From positions 49,500,877 to 49,564,876 of the forward strand of contig OZ010600.1 in NCBI GenBank assembly GCA_963932145.1: a DNA stretch of 64,000 nucleotides, given 5' to 3'. The notes under the pieces are model-generated. The model was not told the origin of the DNA. It did not search any database and saw only the letters and a program-made list of their open reading frames with translations. Made by a program: the position numbers and the translations under genes. How positions within the stretch are numbered: position 1 is the stretch's first letter; each line of letters begins with the position of its first letter. This DNA is from Acanthosepion lycidas. Taxonomy: Eukaryota > Mollusca > Cephalopoda > Sepiida > Sepiidae. Below, piece after piece: positions 42,851 to 53,620 of the stretch.

Positions 42851-43489
42851 GATACCCCGCAACTAGTTCCTAGTTCCAGTCTAAGTTAAGCTTTGAAAAT
42901 ATTTCTCCACGCGTGGATTCGCTAAAGACAGCTGCCGCCTACGTAGCAGAACGAAGCCAATCTTCTTCGCAGTAGTCAGGTCAACAAAGTTATTTTAAAA
43001 GACGTTTTTTATGATCTTTCCCCTTTGTAAACAACAACGGGTGGAGTCAGTATCAGCATTTAAAAAAAGGAGAAAAAAAACAAAAAAAAAACAGTTCCGT
43101 TGATTTCAAAAAATATGTGTAAACAAGAGATTCTAGAAGAGAAAGTCACTGAAATGCATTGAAGTCAGAGCTCAAGAAGCCTAACAAAAGATTTTGTGTT
43201 TATTTCCTATTAAACATCATATACTGGACAATGAGAACAAATACAGAGGTTCATGTTATATGATTCGTGGCCAAGATAGTTTCATATTACTTGCCAGCAC
43301 CACTTATTGATGTCTGAAGCAAAAAAATTTAAAAAATCGAAAATTAAGAATACTGACTTTCAAACCGCTCTCCTTTCTTTTCATGGTTGCGAAAATTTCA
43401 AAGACCATTTTTTGCTAAAAAAAATTTACTTATTACAAGCCTCAAGAGCCACTCAATGTAAAGCATTACTCATAAATGACGATTCTGAA
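42851..43489. other. no gene recognised
   Basis: A-rich at 43068-43092. The 127-codon ORF starting at 43307 has no recognisable N-terminal domain and runs into the RTE remnant in another frame. Confidence 0.4.
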
Positions 43490-44660
43490 TTATATGTGAT
43501 ACGCGTTCAGGACAGCTGCAGAAAGACTTGCACCTATGTTTCACAGACTACGCAAACGCTTTCGACAAAGTACGCCACAAGGATCTGCTGGAAATGCACA
43601 GCAACCTCGATATATTCGAGATATCAGAATAATCAAGAACCTATACTGGCAGAAAACAGCAAGCATGCGCATACGGAACAAGTTCAGTGAATATACAAAA
43701 ATAGTAAGGGGTGTAAGGCAAGGATGCGTCTTCTGACCCGACCTGTTCACCCTATACAGCGAGGCAATTCTGAAGGAATTGGAAATCCTACCGGGATTTA
43801 GCATTAACGGTCACAATCTTAACAACATAAGATACACAGATGACAAAGTACTGATAGCAGACACAGAAAAGAAATGACAAAATCACCTACAGAAGGAAGC
43901 GAAGGAGAGTGAGAAGAAGGGATTAAGCATTAACTACAAGAAGACAGAATGCATGGCCATCAATAAGAGGAAGAGACCGAAATGCGATTTGCAGGTCGGG
44001 AACACTAGAATCAAGCAGACGTGGAAGGATAGATATCTGGGAAGTGTTTTGAAATAGGACGGTAAGTGCGTCACTGAGATCCGTAGACGTATTGGGATGG
44101 CCAAGGACACATTCCAAAAGCTGGGCAGAGTATTGAGAAACAGGAGGATTTCTTTGGTAACAAAGAAAAGAATACTGAACTGTTACATGACATCTGTCCT
44201 TCTTTACGGCAGCTAATGTTGGTCGATTTCCACAAAGATGAAGAACAGACTCGAGGCGACAGAGATGTGGTTCTACAGAAGGACGATAAGGATGGCATGG
44301 ACCGAGCGTGTGAGCAACGATGAAGTGTCAGAGAATTTGCAAACAAGGAGGATGCTTATACTTAACATTAGGAAAAGACAGCTGAAGTTTCTGGGACACA
44401 TAATGAAGGAGGAGAGCCTGGAGAAGCTGATACTCAAGGACCGAATAGAAGCAAAGAGAGACAAGGGACAGCAACGGGGGACATACCTGGCGGGCATAAG
44501 TAAGTGGATGACAGAACGTGGTCTGGAGGGTGGGTAGCAGAAGGAGGGAACTTGTTGAGAACTGCAAGGGATAGAGGGAGATGGAGAGCCATGATCGCCT
44601 ACGTACTGAAAGGATATGGCACATTAAAAGAAGTAAAGATAGGAAGTGACACCTCATCTT
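43490..44660 (+). pseudogene. RTE-type LINE: reverse transcriptase palm to C terminus, disrupted
   Basis: Blocks in order: DYANAFDKVRHKDLLEM (near 43540), RGVRQGCVF-stop-PDLFTL, NNIRYTDDKVLIADTEKK-stop (catalytic box near 43834), LSINYKKTECMAINKRKRP, DRYLGSVLK-stop-DGKCVTEIRRR, LLYGS-stop-CWSISTKMK, then an intact run MWFYRRTIRMAWTERVSN to RKRQLKFLGHIMKEESLEKL (frame 44238-44537). At least five stops. It covers more of the polymerase than any other RTE copy here and keeps the aspartate pair of the YADD-type box (as TDD). Confidence 0.8.
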
Positions 44661-44689
44661 AGATTTGTATAGTATTTCGAATCGCCATT

Positions 44690-45135
44690 TGAGGTGATAG
44701 GAAGTGAACAGAAAAATTTCGTTTGAAACAAAGAAAAGAGTACTGTGATATCTGTCATTCTATATGGAAGACTTGAAGCAAAAGAAATGCGGTTCTACCG
44801 AAGAATTGGATGAATATGTGAACAACGACGAAATTTTAGAGAAAATGGAAACAAAATATATTTAGTATCAGGAAGGGACAATTGAAATTTCTAGTGCACA
44901 TAATGAGGAAAGAGGGCTTGGAAAATCTGATACTCACCGGACAGTTTGAAGTCAAGACGGACATAGAACAACAATGCATAGCATACTTAGTGAGCTTGAG
45001 TAAATGGTTGGCAAAACGAGGTTTAAGAAAAATAACAAAAGGATAAAATTTATTAAGAGCTACGAAGAAGAGGAAATCGTGGAGAGCCATGATTGCCTAT
45101 GCTCTGAAAGGACACGGCAAATAAAGAAGATAGGA
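44690..45135 (+). pseudogene. RTE-type LINE, second tandem 3' end
   Basis: Repeats the C-terminal part: MRFYRRIG, the REGQLKFLVHIMRKEGLENL-like block near 44875-44925, then WRAMIAYALKGHGK and GATAGGAAGTGA. It begins 30 bases after the previous copy ends with the same GATAGGAAGTGA, so the two copies are head-to-tail. Confidence 0.7.
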
Positions 45136-45149
45136 AGTGAAAATTATGA

Positions 45150-45260
45150 GCATAAAGAGGAAAAATAACCATTAACCGGAATATATCAAAATTAAATTGT
45201 TTAGGAAAGCACTCACATGGGAGGCTGCCCACAAAATACCAATTCCTGGAGAAAAAAAGA
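45150..45260 (-). mobile_element. LINE C-terminal scrap
   Basis: Minus-strand translation SLPCECFPKQFNFDIFRL matches the LWNSLPxxCFPxxxNLDLF end of CR1/Jockey-like LINEs. Confidence 0.5.
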
Positions 45261-45931
45261 AAACTTCTCCTTACATTTAGAAAACGGACGAAATGAGGAT
45301 GATTTGGTTCTATGGAAGAAGCATACTGTATTCTTACATTAAAGTAATAAAAGGTCCAAACTGGTAGAATGGAGATCATCCGAACATTCGCCATGGAAAT
45401 AATGACATGCTAGCTAAGATATATGTGTAGGAAAAAACTACCCCTGGCGCAGTTCAATTCTATGTTCAGTTTCTTTTTTACCAGTCGTAAAGATAACTAT
45501 ATTTGTCAAAGATGTATATATTGTTTAATTTAAGAAAAGGATAAGAAAAGAAAAGACAAAATATTTAGTAATACTTCGACAGTATGTATGTCTTCTTTAA
45601 GTTATGTCTAAAAAATTACACAGAAGTATAAAAAAATAAACAAAAAATACAAATCTTTATTCAAACAATACTTGTGTTGAGAAAAACGATTGTATTGGTA
45701 ATCAACGAGACAAAACGAACGAAATGCAGCCAGCGTGAATGGAATGCAACTGAAACGTGAGTAACATAATGGGGTCGGGCTCATCTTGGAATTTTTCCGT
45801 TAGTTGATTAGTTAGTAATTAAACAGTTTAGTGAAAATCTTATAGAATTCTTCTGTCTTTTTGCTCCTTCCCCGTGGGTTGGAATTGCAGTTATCTAATT
45901 GCATATCTAATTATCTTCAACACACGAAGAC

Positions 45932-45936
<5 letters not shown>
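45261..45936. other. no gene recognised
   Basis: AT-rich without repeat signatures that I can place. Confidence 0.4.

Positions 45937-45990
<54 letters not shown>
45937..45990. repeat. (TA)n microsatellite
   Basis: About 27 TA units. Confidence 0.9.
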
Positions 45991-45991
<1 letters not shown>

Positions 45992-46328
45992 AATTACAGA
46001 ACTAATGAAAACAGAAATCAGTTAACCGCTTCCACCTCTAAATACACCCGAGGAAAAGATAATAATAATAATGAAGATGGAAGATACGTGCCCTTACTTA
46101 AAAGGCTAAAAAGTCTATATTCGTGGTGCCCAACGTGGTGCGCAAGGAGGAGGCACTGAGACTTTTAAGTTGGGCAATTCGGAAATGAGTTAGTAGCAGT
46201 TGTTTTTTTTTAATGAGTCAGTGTGAGTATGAGTGTGTGTGCGAAGTAATACATACAGTACATATATAGTATGCATACATAAAAATATTTGTGAGTATGT
46301 ATGTCCATGTGCAATTACGTATATATTG

Positions 46329-46331
<3 letters not shown>

Positions 46332-46407
<76 letters not shown>
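46332..46407. repeat. (TA)n-(TG)n microsatellite
   Basis: TA units then TG units, directly joined to repeat family Y. The other copy (38398) carries the complementary CA run at the same end. Confidence 0.9.
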
Positions 46408-46410
<3 letters not shown>

Positions 46411-46735
46411 ATATATAGAAAATAGGAAAGAACTCGTTAGGTAAATAATCCAAAGTTCTTTAGTATCTCAGTTATTATTTTTTAAAGATAGTGCTCGATA
46501 CAAAAGTAGAGCATAAATATATTAGGTTTGTGCAAAAATAATGTCGTTTTCTCACATAAGTTACTATGTGAGAAAACGACATTATTTTTGCACCAACCTA
46601 ATAATTATTTATTTAAAAATATGATTCCAACACGCTACATAAGAGTTCTCATGTTTCAAAACAAGAGCCGAAAACTTCAATATAATTATTTGAATTAAAT
46701 TGAATTAAAGTAAGCTCTGTTCCATCTTCAAGCGA
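46408..46735 (-). repeat. dispersed repeat family Y, copy carrying a MITE
   Basis: Reverse complement of 38156-38415, with 46522-46601 as an additional insert. Homology ends near GCTTGAAGATGG (46728). Confidence 0.8.
46522..46601. mobile_element. palindromic MITE, short subfamily (80 bp)
   Basis: TTAGGTTTGTGCAAAAATAA start, one G-to-T change from consensus. The inner arm is GTCGTTTTCTCACATA and its complement. TA at 46520-46521 and 46602-46603. Confidence 0.92.
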
Positions 46736-46799
46736 TTATTATTTTTTTTTTTTTGGAATAACTTATTTCTGAAATTTACGTGTTTTTAAACATTTCAAC

Positions 46800-47345
46800 T
46801 TAAGCCAGGTAGGAGTGCTACAAGCACGCAAGGGTTTACAGAGTGTGGGAGCAAGAGTAAAGAGGCGTGATAGAGGAAAGGATGAAGAGAAGGACGGGGA
46901 ATTAGATAAAGGCATCTGAAGATGTCGATTGACATTACATTTGAATAATTGAAGATTATAGCTATCAGGGAAGTAAATAAGAGGAAGGGAGTTCTACAGA
47001 CGGGAAGTGCGAGACATAAGCTATTGGAGTAGAAGAGATGGCTTCATTTAACAATTTCGGTAGTGAAAGGATGGTACTGAGATGCCAAGCCAGTAACACA
47101 CTTGAATTGTTGTAGTTTGGGAACCAGTGAAAGTATTAGGTTGGTGCAAAAATAATGACGTAATAATGTCGTTTTTTGACGTTAAAAAATACGTCAAAAA
47201 CGACATTATTACGTCATTATTTTTGCACCAACCTAATAGCTTGTCGGAGCAGTTACTGTGAAAGTAGTTGTAGAAAAGACAGAGGGAAGCGACAGCTCGT
47301 CTGAGAGAAAGTGACTGTAGACAAGATGCCAGATCAGGACCAATC
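46800..47345 (-). pseudogene. CR1/Jockey-like LINE remnant split by a MITE
   Basis: Minus strand from 47345: MIGPDLASCLQSLSLRRAVA, SLCLFYNYFHSNCSDKL, then the MITE. It resumes with FTGSQTTTIQVCYWL, the LHSLVPxLxEFxRxTR block out of frame, and the WNSLP region near 46990. The 3' end lies near 46800. Confidence 0.7.
47136..47236. mobile_element. palindromic MITE, long subfamily (101 bp)
   Basis: TA at 47134-47135 and 47237-47238. It is inserted into the LINE remnant and supplies in-frame codons to the chance ORF 47347-47048. Confidence 0.92.
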
Positions 47346-47894
47346 ACATTGCATATCTATCTATCTATCTATATGATCTTCCCATGAAAACGGCCGACAA
47401 GAAAGATTTAATTAATCTTTGAGTTTTTTTCAGCAATCTGACATTTTTCCGTTTTTCAGGGGCTAAAGATTATAGGAATTGTCCATGGTTATACTTTCGG
47501 TTATTCCTGTAGCCATTATCGAGGATGTATTTTGGATGGTGAAATTCTGTGTGTGGCTTCTACATAGTAGTTTTACAGTACGGAGTTCGAGCGGTTTCTG
47601 CGCTTCTTGGCGGTCACGTGCTATGCGTCCAAGACTTAGACTTTTCAGAGCACTTTTAACGCACCGTCTCCTCTGCTAAATAGTGAGAGCTTCATAGTAG
47701 GAGAATAAAATTCAATAAGCGGAACCTCCCTAATGACGAGCTGTTTACGGCTATGCGACCTGAAAAGGCTCCTTATATCATCAACTAGAATTTTCCTTAA
47801 CGGTTCTTGTAAGTTACGAGTTAATAAGCATTAATCGCACTCTGCTACGACAAGTGGCATGTAAGAGGTCTACTCAGTGAGGTAGTGGTGTGTC

Positions 47895-47896
<2 letters not shown>
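47346..47896. other. no gene recognised
   Basis: (CTAT)n at 47355-47372. A 66-codon ORF at 47479-47679 has no domain. Confidence 0.4.
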
Positions 47897-47935
<39 letters not shown>

Positions 47936-48116
47936 AAAGAAAAACAGACCACTTTAAGGCTCCATTGTAATAGTTTATTTAACCAGAGACCTGTTAAGGT
48001 ACCCTGGATCCTCAGACACCACTTTCAAAAGGTGAAACGAAAAGAATATATATTGTCATCCATAGACAGAGTGTTTCGCTGTATCACAGCTCTTCAGTAT
48101 GTTCGAAAGCCGACCG

Positions 48117-48170
<54 letters not shown>

Positions 48171-48190
48171 CGTGCGTGCGTGCGTGTCCG
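47897..48190. repeat. two (TA)n arrays flanking a Penelope-type terminal repeat
   Basis: TA at 47897-47931 and 48117-48167, the latter continuing into GTGC units. The sequence between contains, on the minus strand, CTGAGGATCCAGGGTACC, a decayed relative of the hairpin at 37693. Confidence 0.6.
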
Positions 48191-48572
48191 GGAGTATATA
48201 CTATATATAAATATTAAAACAACTAAGAAAACATTCTATAAACCCAACCAAACAACCATAATTAATACCCTAAAAATAGAAAAAATAACTTTAAGCACCA
48301 ATTTATTAATAATAAAGCACAGATATAAGTGTACTTGTGACTGTGTACGCGCGTTTATATGTATATATATATATGTGTGTGTACGTGTCTATACCTATAT
48401 ATATATATACATGCATCAATGTGCGTGTGTGCTTGTGCATAAGCGTATAAATACAGACATATGCACATAAATTCAAACAATAAATAAAAAAATCATTATA
48501 AACCTAACCGCCTAGAATTAATGCTTAAGATACCACTAAACCAAATAAGAAAACGAAATAATATCCTAGTGA

Positions 48573-48626
<54 letters not shown>

Positions 48627-49083
48627 TCAATATTAATATCAACTATTTATATAAAAAACGAAATACAGCTTTCCGAGCCCAAAAAACTAGATGCTCAAAA
48701 ATTAAAAACAAGGGCATTCTAGAGACCATCATAATTGGCCACAAGTGGCTACAATTAAAAGAAAAGAAGCAAAGAAAAAAAGAGAAAAAGCTAAAGAGAA
48801 CGTATAAAGAGAAAAAAATGAAAAGGAAAAATGATCACGACACCCTACACCTACATACATCCACACAGACGAGCGAACGTACGTCGGCACAGACAATCGC
48901 GTGGCTGAACGCGCGAAAATTCACACACGAACAGAGATAATACGGGAAAAATAAGTTACACTAATGATATAAAAATGAAAAAATCGAAAAATATAAGCAG
49001 CAGATTGTTGAACAGGTCCGTCTACAAAACTCTGGAGTCGGGATGATGAAGGTAACATCAATCAGCTAAGTTGCAAAATTTTA

Positions 49084-49085
<2 letters not shown>
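48191..49085. other. no gene; AT-rich, lysine-rich chance ORF
   Basis: The frame 48521-48940 has a TA-encoded IY run followed by a Lys-rich stretch. No domain. A TA array at 48575-48622 lies inside. Confidence 0.4.
48575..48622. repeat. (TA)n microsatellite
   Basis: About 24 TA units. Confidence 0.9.

Positions 49086-49141
<56 letters not shown>
49086..49141. repeat. (TA)n microsatellite
   Basis: About 28 TA units. Confidence 0.9.
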
Positions 49142-49145
<4 letters not shown>

Positions 49146-50019
49146 TTTAAATATGTTGTGTTTGTTTATTTTCAATAAGCAGAAACTATGAATTCTTGCA
49201 GCTATATTTTTTTTAAAATTAAAAGCAACATTTAACAAAATTGATTATGAATATAATACAAATATTCTGAAATGCTTATAGTGTATAGTTCTTTAGAAAT
49301 ATCTATGTTAAAAATAAACAGTTTTTCAAAAACAAGCAAATTATAACCTTCTAACAAGAATTCAATTTTTAATTAATTTACCTCCCTTACATCAAAATTT
49401 TTACATGGAAAAATGTTTGTAACTTTGCGCATGACCGGAATTGTTAACAGTTTAACCACAAAAGCAAAAAATTATTTCGAACAAACACAATTAGTTGTCT
49501 TAGCCATCATAAACCAGAAGGTGATATTGGAATATATCGGAAGTAGCCGGAAAAATAAAAATGAATAAATATAACCATGGTAACTTTCTTGCTCCCTTTA
49601 ATCATGAAACTACCAAGCTTATACGTTATTACGAAAGGATATTATTGAAAATAAACGAAAACAATATGTCTAAATTGTTTAATCAATATTTAAATGAAAA
49701 TATGCTACCAATATATATATATAAATTATCGTAAAAAACAAACACAATAAAAAACAACTTACACACTAAAAGTACGTTTTGTCTTTAAATAACCTGCAAA
49801 AGCTTGATAAACCGTAGAATATGAGTCAACCATTCAAAGCAGCTATATGTAGGAAACAAGGAAGATCGAATCAGTCTATTGTTGTCGGTTGTTGCGGAAA
49901 CTTGTAAACAACGTGTAGCACTGCCCTTGTAGACCCTCAACGAAATAATGACGACTGATCCAAAGAAATGCCGGACATTGGAGGTTACTAAACCACGGAG
50001 TGCTGGATTAAAAAGTTCG
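49142..50019. other. AT-rich stretch without a recognisable gene
   Basis: No domain, tRNA-like head or terminal repeat identified. Confidence 0.4.
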
Positions 50020-50053
50020 CGCTCTCTCTCTCTCATTCTCTCTCTCTCACTCT

Positions 50054-50110
<57 letters not shown>
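50020..50110. repeat. (CT)n-(TA)n microsatellite
   Basis: CT units to 50054, then about 27 TA units. Confidence 0.9.
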
Positions 50111-50113
<3 letters not shown>

Positions 50114-50286
50114 CTTTTTTTACAGCAAAAAAAAAACTACACCAACAGAGATAGTCTGTACACGGCTGCTGTAAAAAATACATATGTTCGGTTAAAATAA
50201 AAGCATCGAGCATTCTGTAGATCAGTTTTAATAATTAATATTACTAGGATCCACCTGGATATATACCAATGGATCTATTATCTGTA

Positions 50287-50288
<2 letters not shown>

Positions 50289-50352
<64 letters not shown>

Positions 50353-50424
50353 GATCACTGTTTTGTAAAAATAAAAAAATTAATAAGAACACCGGATTAT
50401 ATATCTTACTGTTTTTTCTTTTTT

Positions 50425-50495
<71 letters not shown>

Positions 50496-50531
50496 ACTGT
50501 ATATGTATATATATATGTGTGTGTGTGTGCG
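50289..50531. repeat. cluster of (TA)n and (TG)n microsatellites
   Basis: TA at 50289-50349 and 50429-50491, TG/GC dinucleotides at 50515-50535. The sequence between was not recognised. Confidence 0.9.
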
Positions 50532-50940
50532 TGTGCGCATGCGCATTTACGCAGCATATTTTCATTCAAACATGTTTCCTTGAATAATATAGACATATTG
50601 TATCTATTTATTTTTATACTGATCCTTTCCAGTTGTCTAATCAGTTTATTGATGCTGATATGAAATTCTTCAAGGAAAGCGTCGTAGTTTTTTTTTTCAA
50701 CTCAAGTACTGCCAACCTTTTCTAAGATCTACAGTGTTAAATTACAAAAAAACATGCTATTATAACTGTGATGAGATCTGCATTCCATTGTCATAATAAT
50801 TTTTTAATTTTTTAATCTTTTATAGTTACTTTAGAATATTAAATTTATCCCTTGTAGTCATAGAATTTTTTACAAAACAAACGTTTCCATATAAGAGAGC
50901 TGACCGGAATTGTAATGTATATATATTCAATGAAACATAT

Positions 50941-50943
<3 letters not shown>
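50532..50943. other. no gene recognised
   Basis: AT-rich, no repeat signature placed. Confidence 0.4.

Positions 50944-50994
<51 letters not shown>
50944..50994. repeat. (TA)n microsatellite
   Basis: About 25 TA units directly upstream of a Penelope-like coding scrap. Confidence 0.9.
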
Positions 50995-50996
<2 letters not shown>

Positions 50997-50999
50997 TAC

Positions 51000-51145
51000 T
51001 ACTACATGCCTATCTGGTCGACTGACGTTGTACAAGTTCAATCGCCTCATCAACATGTAAAAAAGAGATTAAAAATAATGGAAGCCCTAATAATGAAAAG
51101 GCCAAACACAATAACATTATCCACGAATACGGCCACATTATGCTG
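51000..51145 (+). pseudogene. Penelope-like element C-terminal coding remnant, second
   Basis: Translation from about 51053 gives VKKRLKIMEALIMKRPNTIT, then LSTNTATLC and a stop. The RLxIxEALxIKxxxP pattern parallels LQILEAIYIKKKKP at 34605. It is preceded by a (TA)n array rather than by a reverse transcriptase. Confidence 0.45.
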
Positions 51146-51479
51146 ACCCTATTTCTATAACTCCAGTTATATACGGAAAAAAATACACAAACATTCTCCT
51201 AAAAATAAAAAAACAGTAAAAACAAATAAAATAAGAGTCTTAATTACAGTACCTTGTCAGACGCCTTTAACGAAACTTATATAAAAGACAGATTGCTTTC
51301 TAAATACACACACATATATATGTGTGTGTGTATTTATAGTCGACTCTCCCCTCGAATTCGACGTATGAGGGTCAAGCAGATCAGTTTGATTATAGTGGTA
51401 AAGGTTTCATGCAGAACCATCCACTTTTTGAAGGGCCGAATACAGAAACTGGGTGCACCAAGGCCCCCAAACGACCCTC
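51146..51479. other. no gene recognised
   Basis: A short CACACATATATATGTGTGTG palindrome at 51309-51328; otherwise unremarkable. Confidence 0.4.
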
Positions 51480-51670
51480 CGTAGGTTTCGAATTCGGAGT
51501 TGTCCTTCTCCTAGACCAGTTGCCACCCAAGGCCTGCTATTTAGAAGAAGATTCACACCTTTCCCAAGGGTATTATCACGTAAGTGAATGTAATGGATTC
51601 GACTGGAATTCGAACTCGATTCTCCGATTCCTCAATTCAAGCCGCTATCCATTACTCCACCGTGCCTCTT
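51480..51670 (-). mobile_element. tRNA-derived SINE, best copy of its type
   Basis: Read from 51670: GGCACGGTGGAGTAATGGAT (A box region), then GAGTTCGAATTCC (B box) near 51617-51605, then GAATCCATTACATTCACTTA and a body ending AACTGGTCTAGGAGAAGGAC. Related copies: 16870, 18544, 23392. Confidence 0.7.
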
Positions 51671-52679
51671 CATATGTATGTATCAGAAAGACCTTGACTT
51701 TGCTGAAAGAAAAACTCATTATAAATAATTGATCTCTGCCTGGATTAACCATGGACGTAGTAATTTGCTTTCTTCGGTGGTCAATGCACGATAGTTATAT
51801 GAAAACTGTTTAATATTTAATATCGTGTTCACTCTTTTTCTTTTCTTTCCGACATCGTGGTATGCCAGTGACGAGATATTTTCCTGTGTCAGATAACGGA
51901 AATTTGTTTTTTTGTAACATTCAAAGGTCATTATTGCTAAATTTATTCGCATAAGTCATGACAAGATAACACGAAAGTTAGACAGCTAATTCTAGACTTG
52001 AAGAGGTCAAGATTTAATTAACGAATAAAATTTCAGTGTTATGCAGCGACGTTAGATAGAGCTGAAGTAGACTTTAAAAGAGACCGGAAGCTATCTTAAA
52101 CAGGAAACAAAAGACCGGGGAGCAGTGTAAACCGGACGTTAGGCAAACCTATCTTATTTGAGAGGAACAATGTTCTTAAATAACATCGTCTGGTATAGAC
52201 TGTCATACGGATGCCATTGATGACGTCTAATTCGTTCAGAAATGTCAAACTATCATCTGCACACAGATTCCCTGAAATGTTTTCAACTGAATAAATCCTT
52301 TAAATCGTAAAGAAAACGCTTCCTCATCAGACCCCCGAGACTGTCGCTACAATGGCAAACGCATTATCAAATAAGAAAGACCGCTTTATTAAGCACTTCC
52401 AACAGAAGCAAAGGAAAAATATCTAGCATATGTAACAAGAAAAGCAAATAATGATAAACTGTTAACTTTCCACACTACCTAAAACAAAAGGTTTGGAAGG
52501 AAACTCCCATCTACTTTCAAAAGAGCTAGAACACCTAGTGGACTTGAGAAGTCGAATTTCCTAAAAAAACTGTTTTAATAAAAATATTTTATACTAAATT
52601 ACTTATTTAAGAATAAGATTAAAAAGACAGAAGATGATGTTTGAAGTTTTTTTTTTTAAATAATTGCACCCAAGCAAAG
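51671..52679. other. no gene recognised
   Basis: Mixed composition. The minus ORF at 51719-51952 has no domain. Confidence 0.4.
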
Positions 52680-53165
52680 TAGGAATGCCATTAGTACACA
52701 GGAGGTTACAGTAAGAGAAAAGACTGAATTTGGAAAGATTGAGGAAAGGACAAAAGATGAACGGGATTCAAGAAGATAGAAGATGACGATTGACATTGCC
52801 TTTAAATTTTTGAGGATTTCTAGTTCTCAGGGAAGCAATAAAAAAAAGAAACTTTTGCAGTAGAAGTGGCGGTTGCATTTAACGATTTCAATAGTAAACG
52901 GGTGGGACCTAAATGCCAATCTAGTAGCACGTTTAAATTCATGTAATCGGGGCATCAGAGAAAAAAAAAGAAGCTCATTTGAGCATTTGCCATGAAAAGA
53001 AGAAAGCAGAGAGAAGCCACGTCAGCGAGAAAGGGACTAAAGTGACTGAGAAGTCGAGATGCCAAGTGAAGATCGATTACATTACAGATCCTTCCTTTGT
53101 CAAAGAACCTCGAGTTAAATAGCAGGAGCACCAGACCAGATATGACAGCAACATTCATTGTACGG
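52680..53165 (-). pseudogene. CR1/Jockey-like LINE remnant, first of two
   Basis: Complement of the family: AGGGACTAAAGTGACTGAGA, then AGTCGAGATGCCAAG (LASRLxSLS) and AGCACCAGACCAGATATGAC, AGCAACATTC (upstream block, as at 62180). Decayed with many indels. Confidence 0.6.
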
Positions 53166-53620
53166 ACAAATGGTGGATTTGCATTTAAATTTCGGAAGAT
53201 CTTAGTTGACAAGTAGGAAGTCAGATGAGTGTCCCACAGGCTAGAAGTACGAAAGAAGCTATTAGAATACATTTTACGTTTACATATATTAGATTGGTGC
53301 AAAAATAATATCGCTTTTTGATGTATTTTTTAACGTCAAAAAACGATATCATTTTTGCACCAACCTAATACAATTTTCAATAATAAAACCCTGTGACCTA
53401 GCTGCCAATCTAGTACTACATTTAAATTCGTGAAACCAAAATGTCAAAGAGGAATGTTCATTGGAACAATTGCCATGGAAATACAGAAGAGAAAATACAG
53501 AAAAGATACAAGAATGCTACGTTACGGCAGTGACAAAATGGCTGAAGCTAAGATGCTAGATCAAGATCAATAAAAATGCAGAGTCTTCTTTTGATTTTTT
53601 TCAAAGAATAAAATAGAAGA
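53166..53620 (-). pseudogene. CR1/Jockey-like LINE remnant, second, split by a MITE
   Basis: The 3' part begins directly where the previous copy ends (53166). ATGCTAGATCAAGATCAATA near 53550 corresponds to the GPDLASRL block. The order is restored if 53289-53368 is removed. Confidence 0.6.
53289..53368. mobile_element. palindromic MITE, long-subfamily deletion derivative (80 bp)
   Basis: TTAGATTGGTGCAAAAATAA start. The inner part has GATGTATTTTTTAACGTC, typical of the long type, but both arms lack the GACGTAATAATGTC module. TA at 53287-53288 and 53369-53370. Confidence 0.88.

Noticed and set aside
44238-44537. Functional gene for the 99-codon RTE frame
   Set aside because: It is the intact stretch of an RTE C terminus bracketed by stops; the catalytic region upstream is broken.
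47048-47347. 99-codon ORF as a novel fusion protein
   Set aside because: It joins a dead LINE fragment with an inserted MITE; removing the MITE restores LINE homology.
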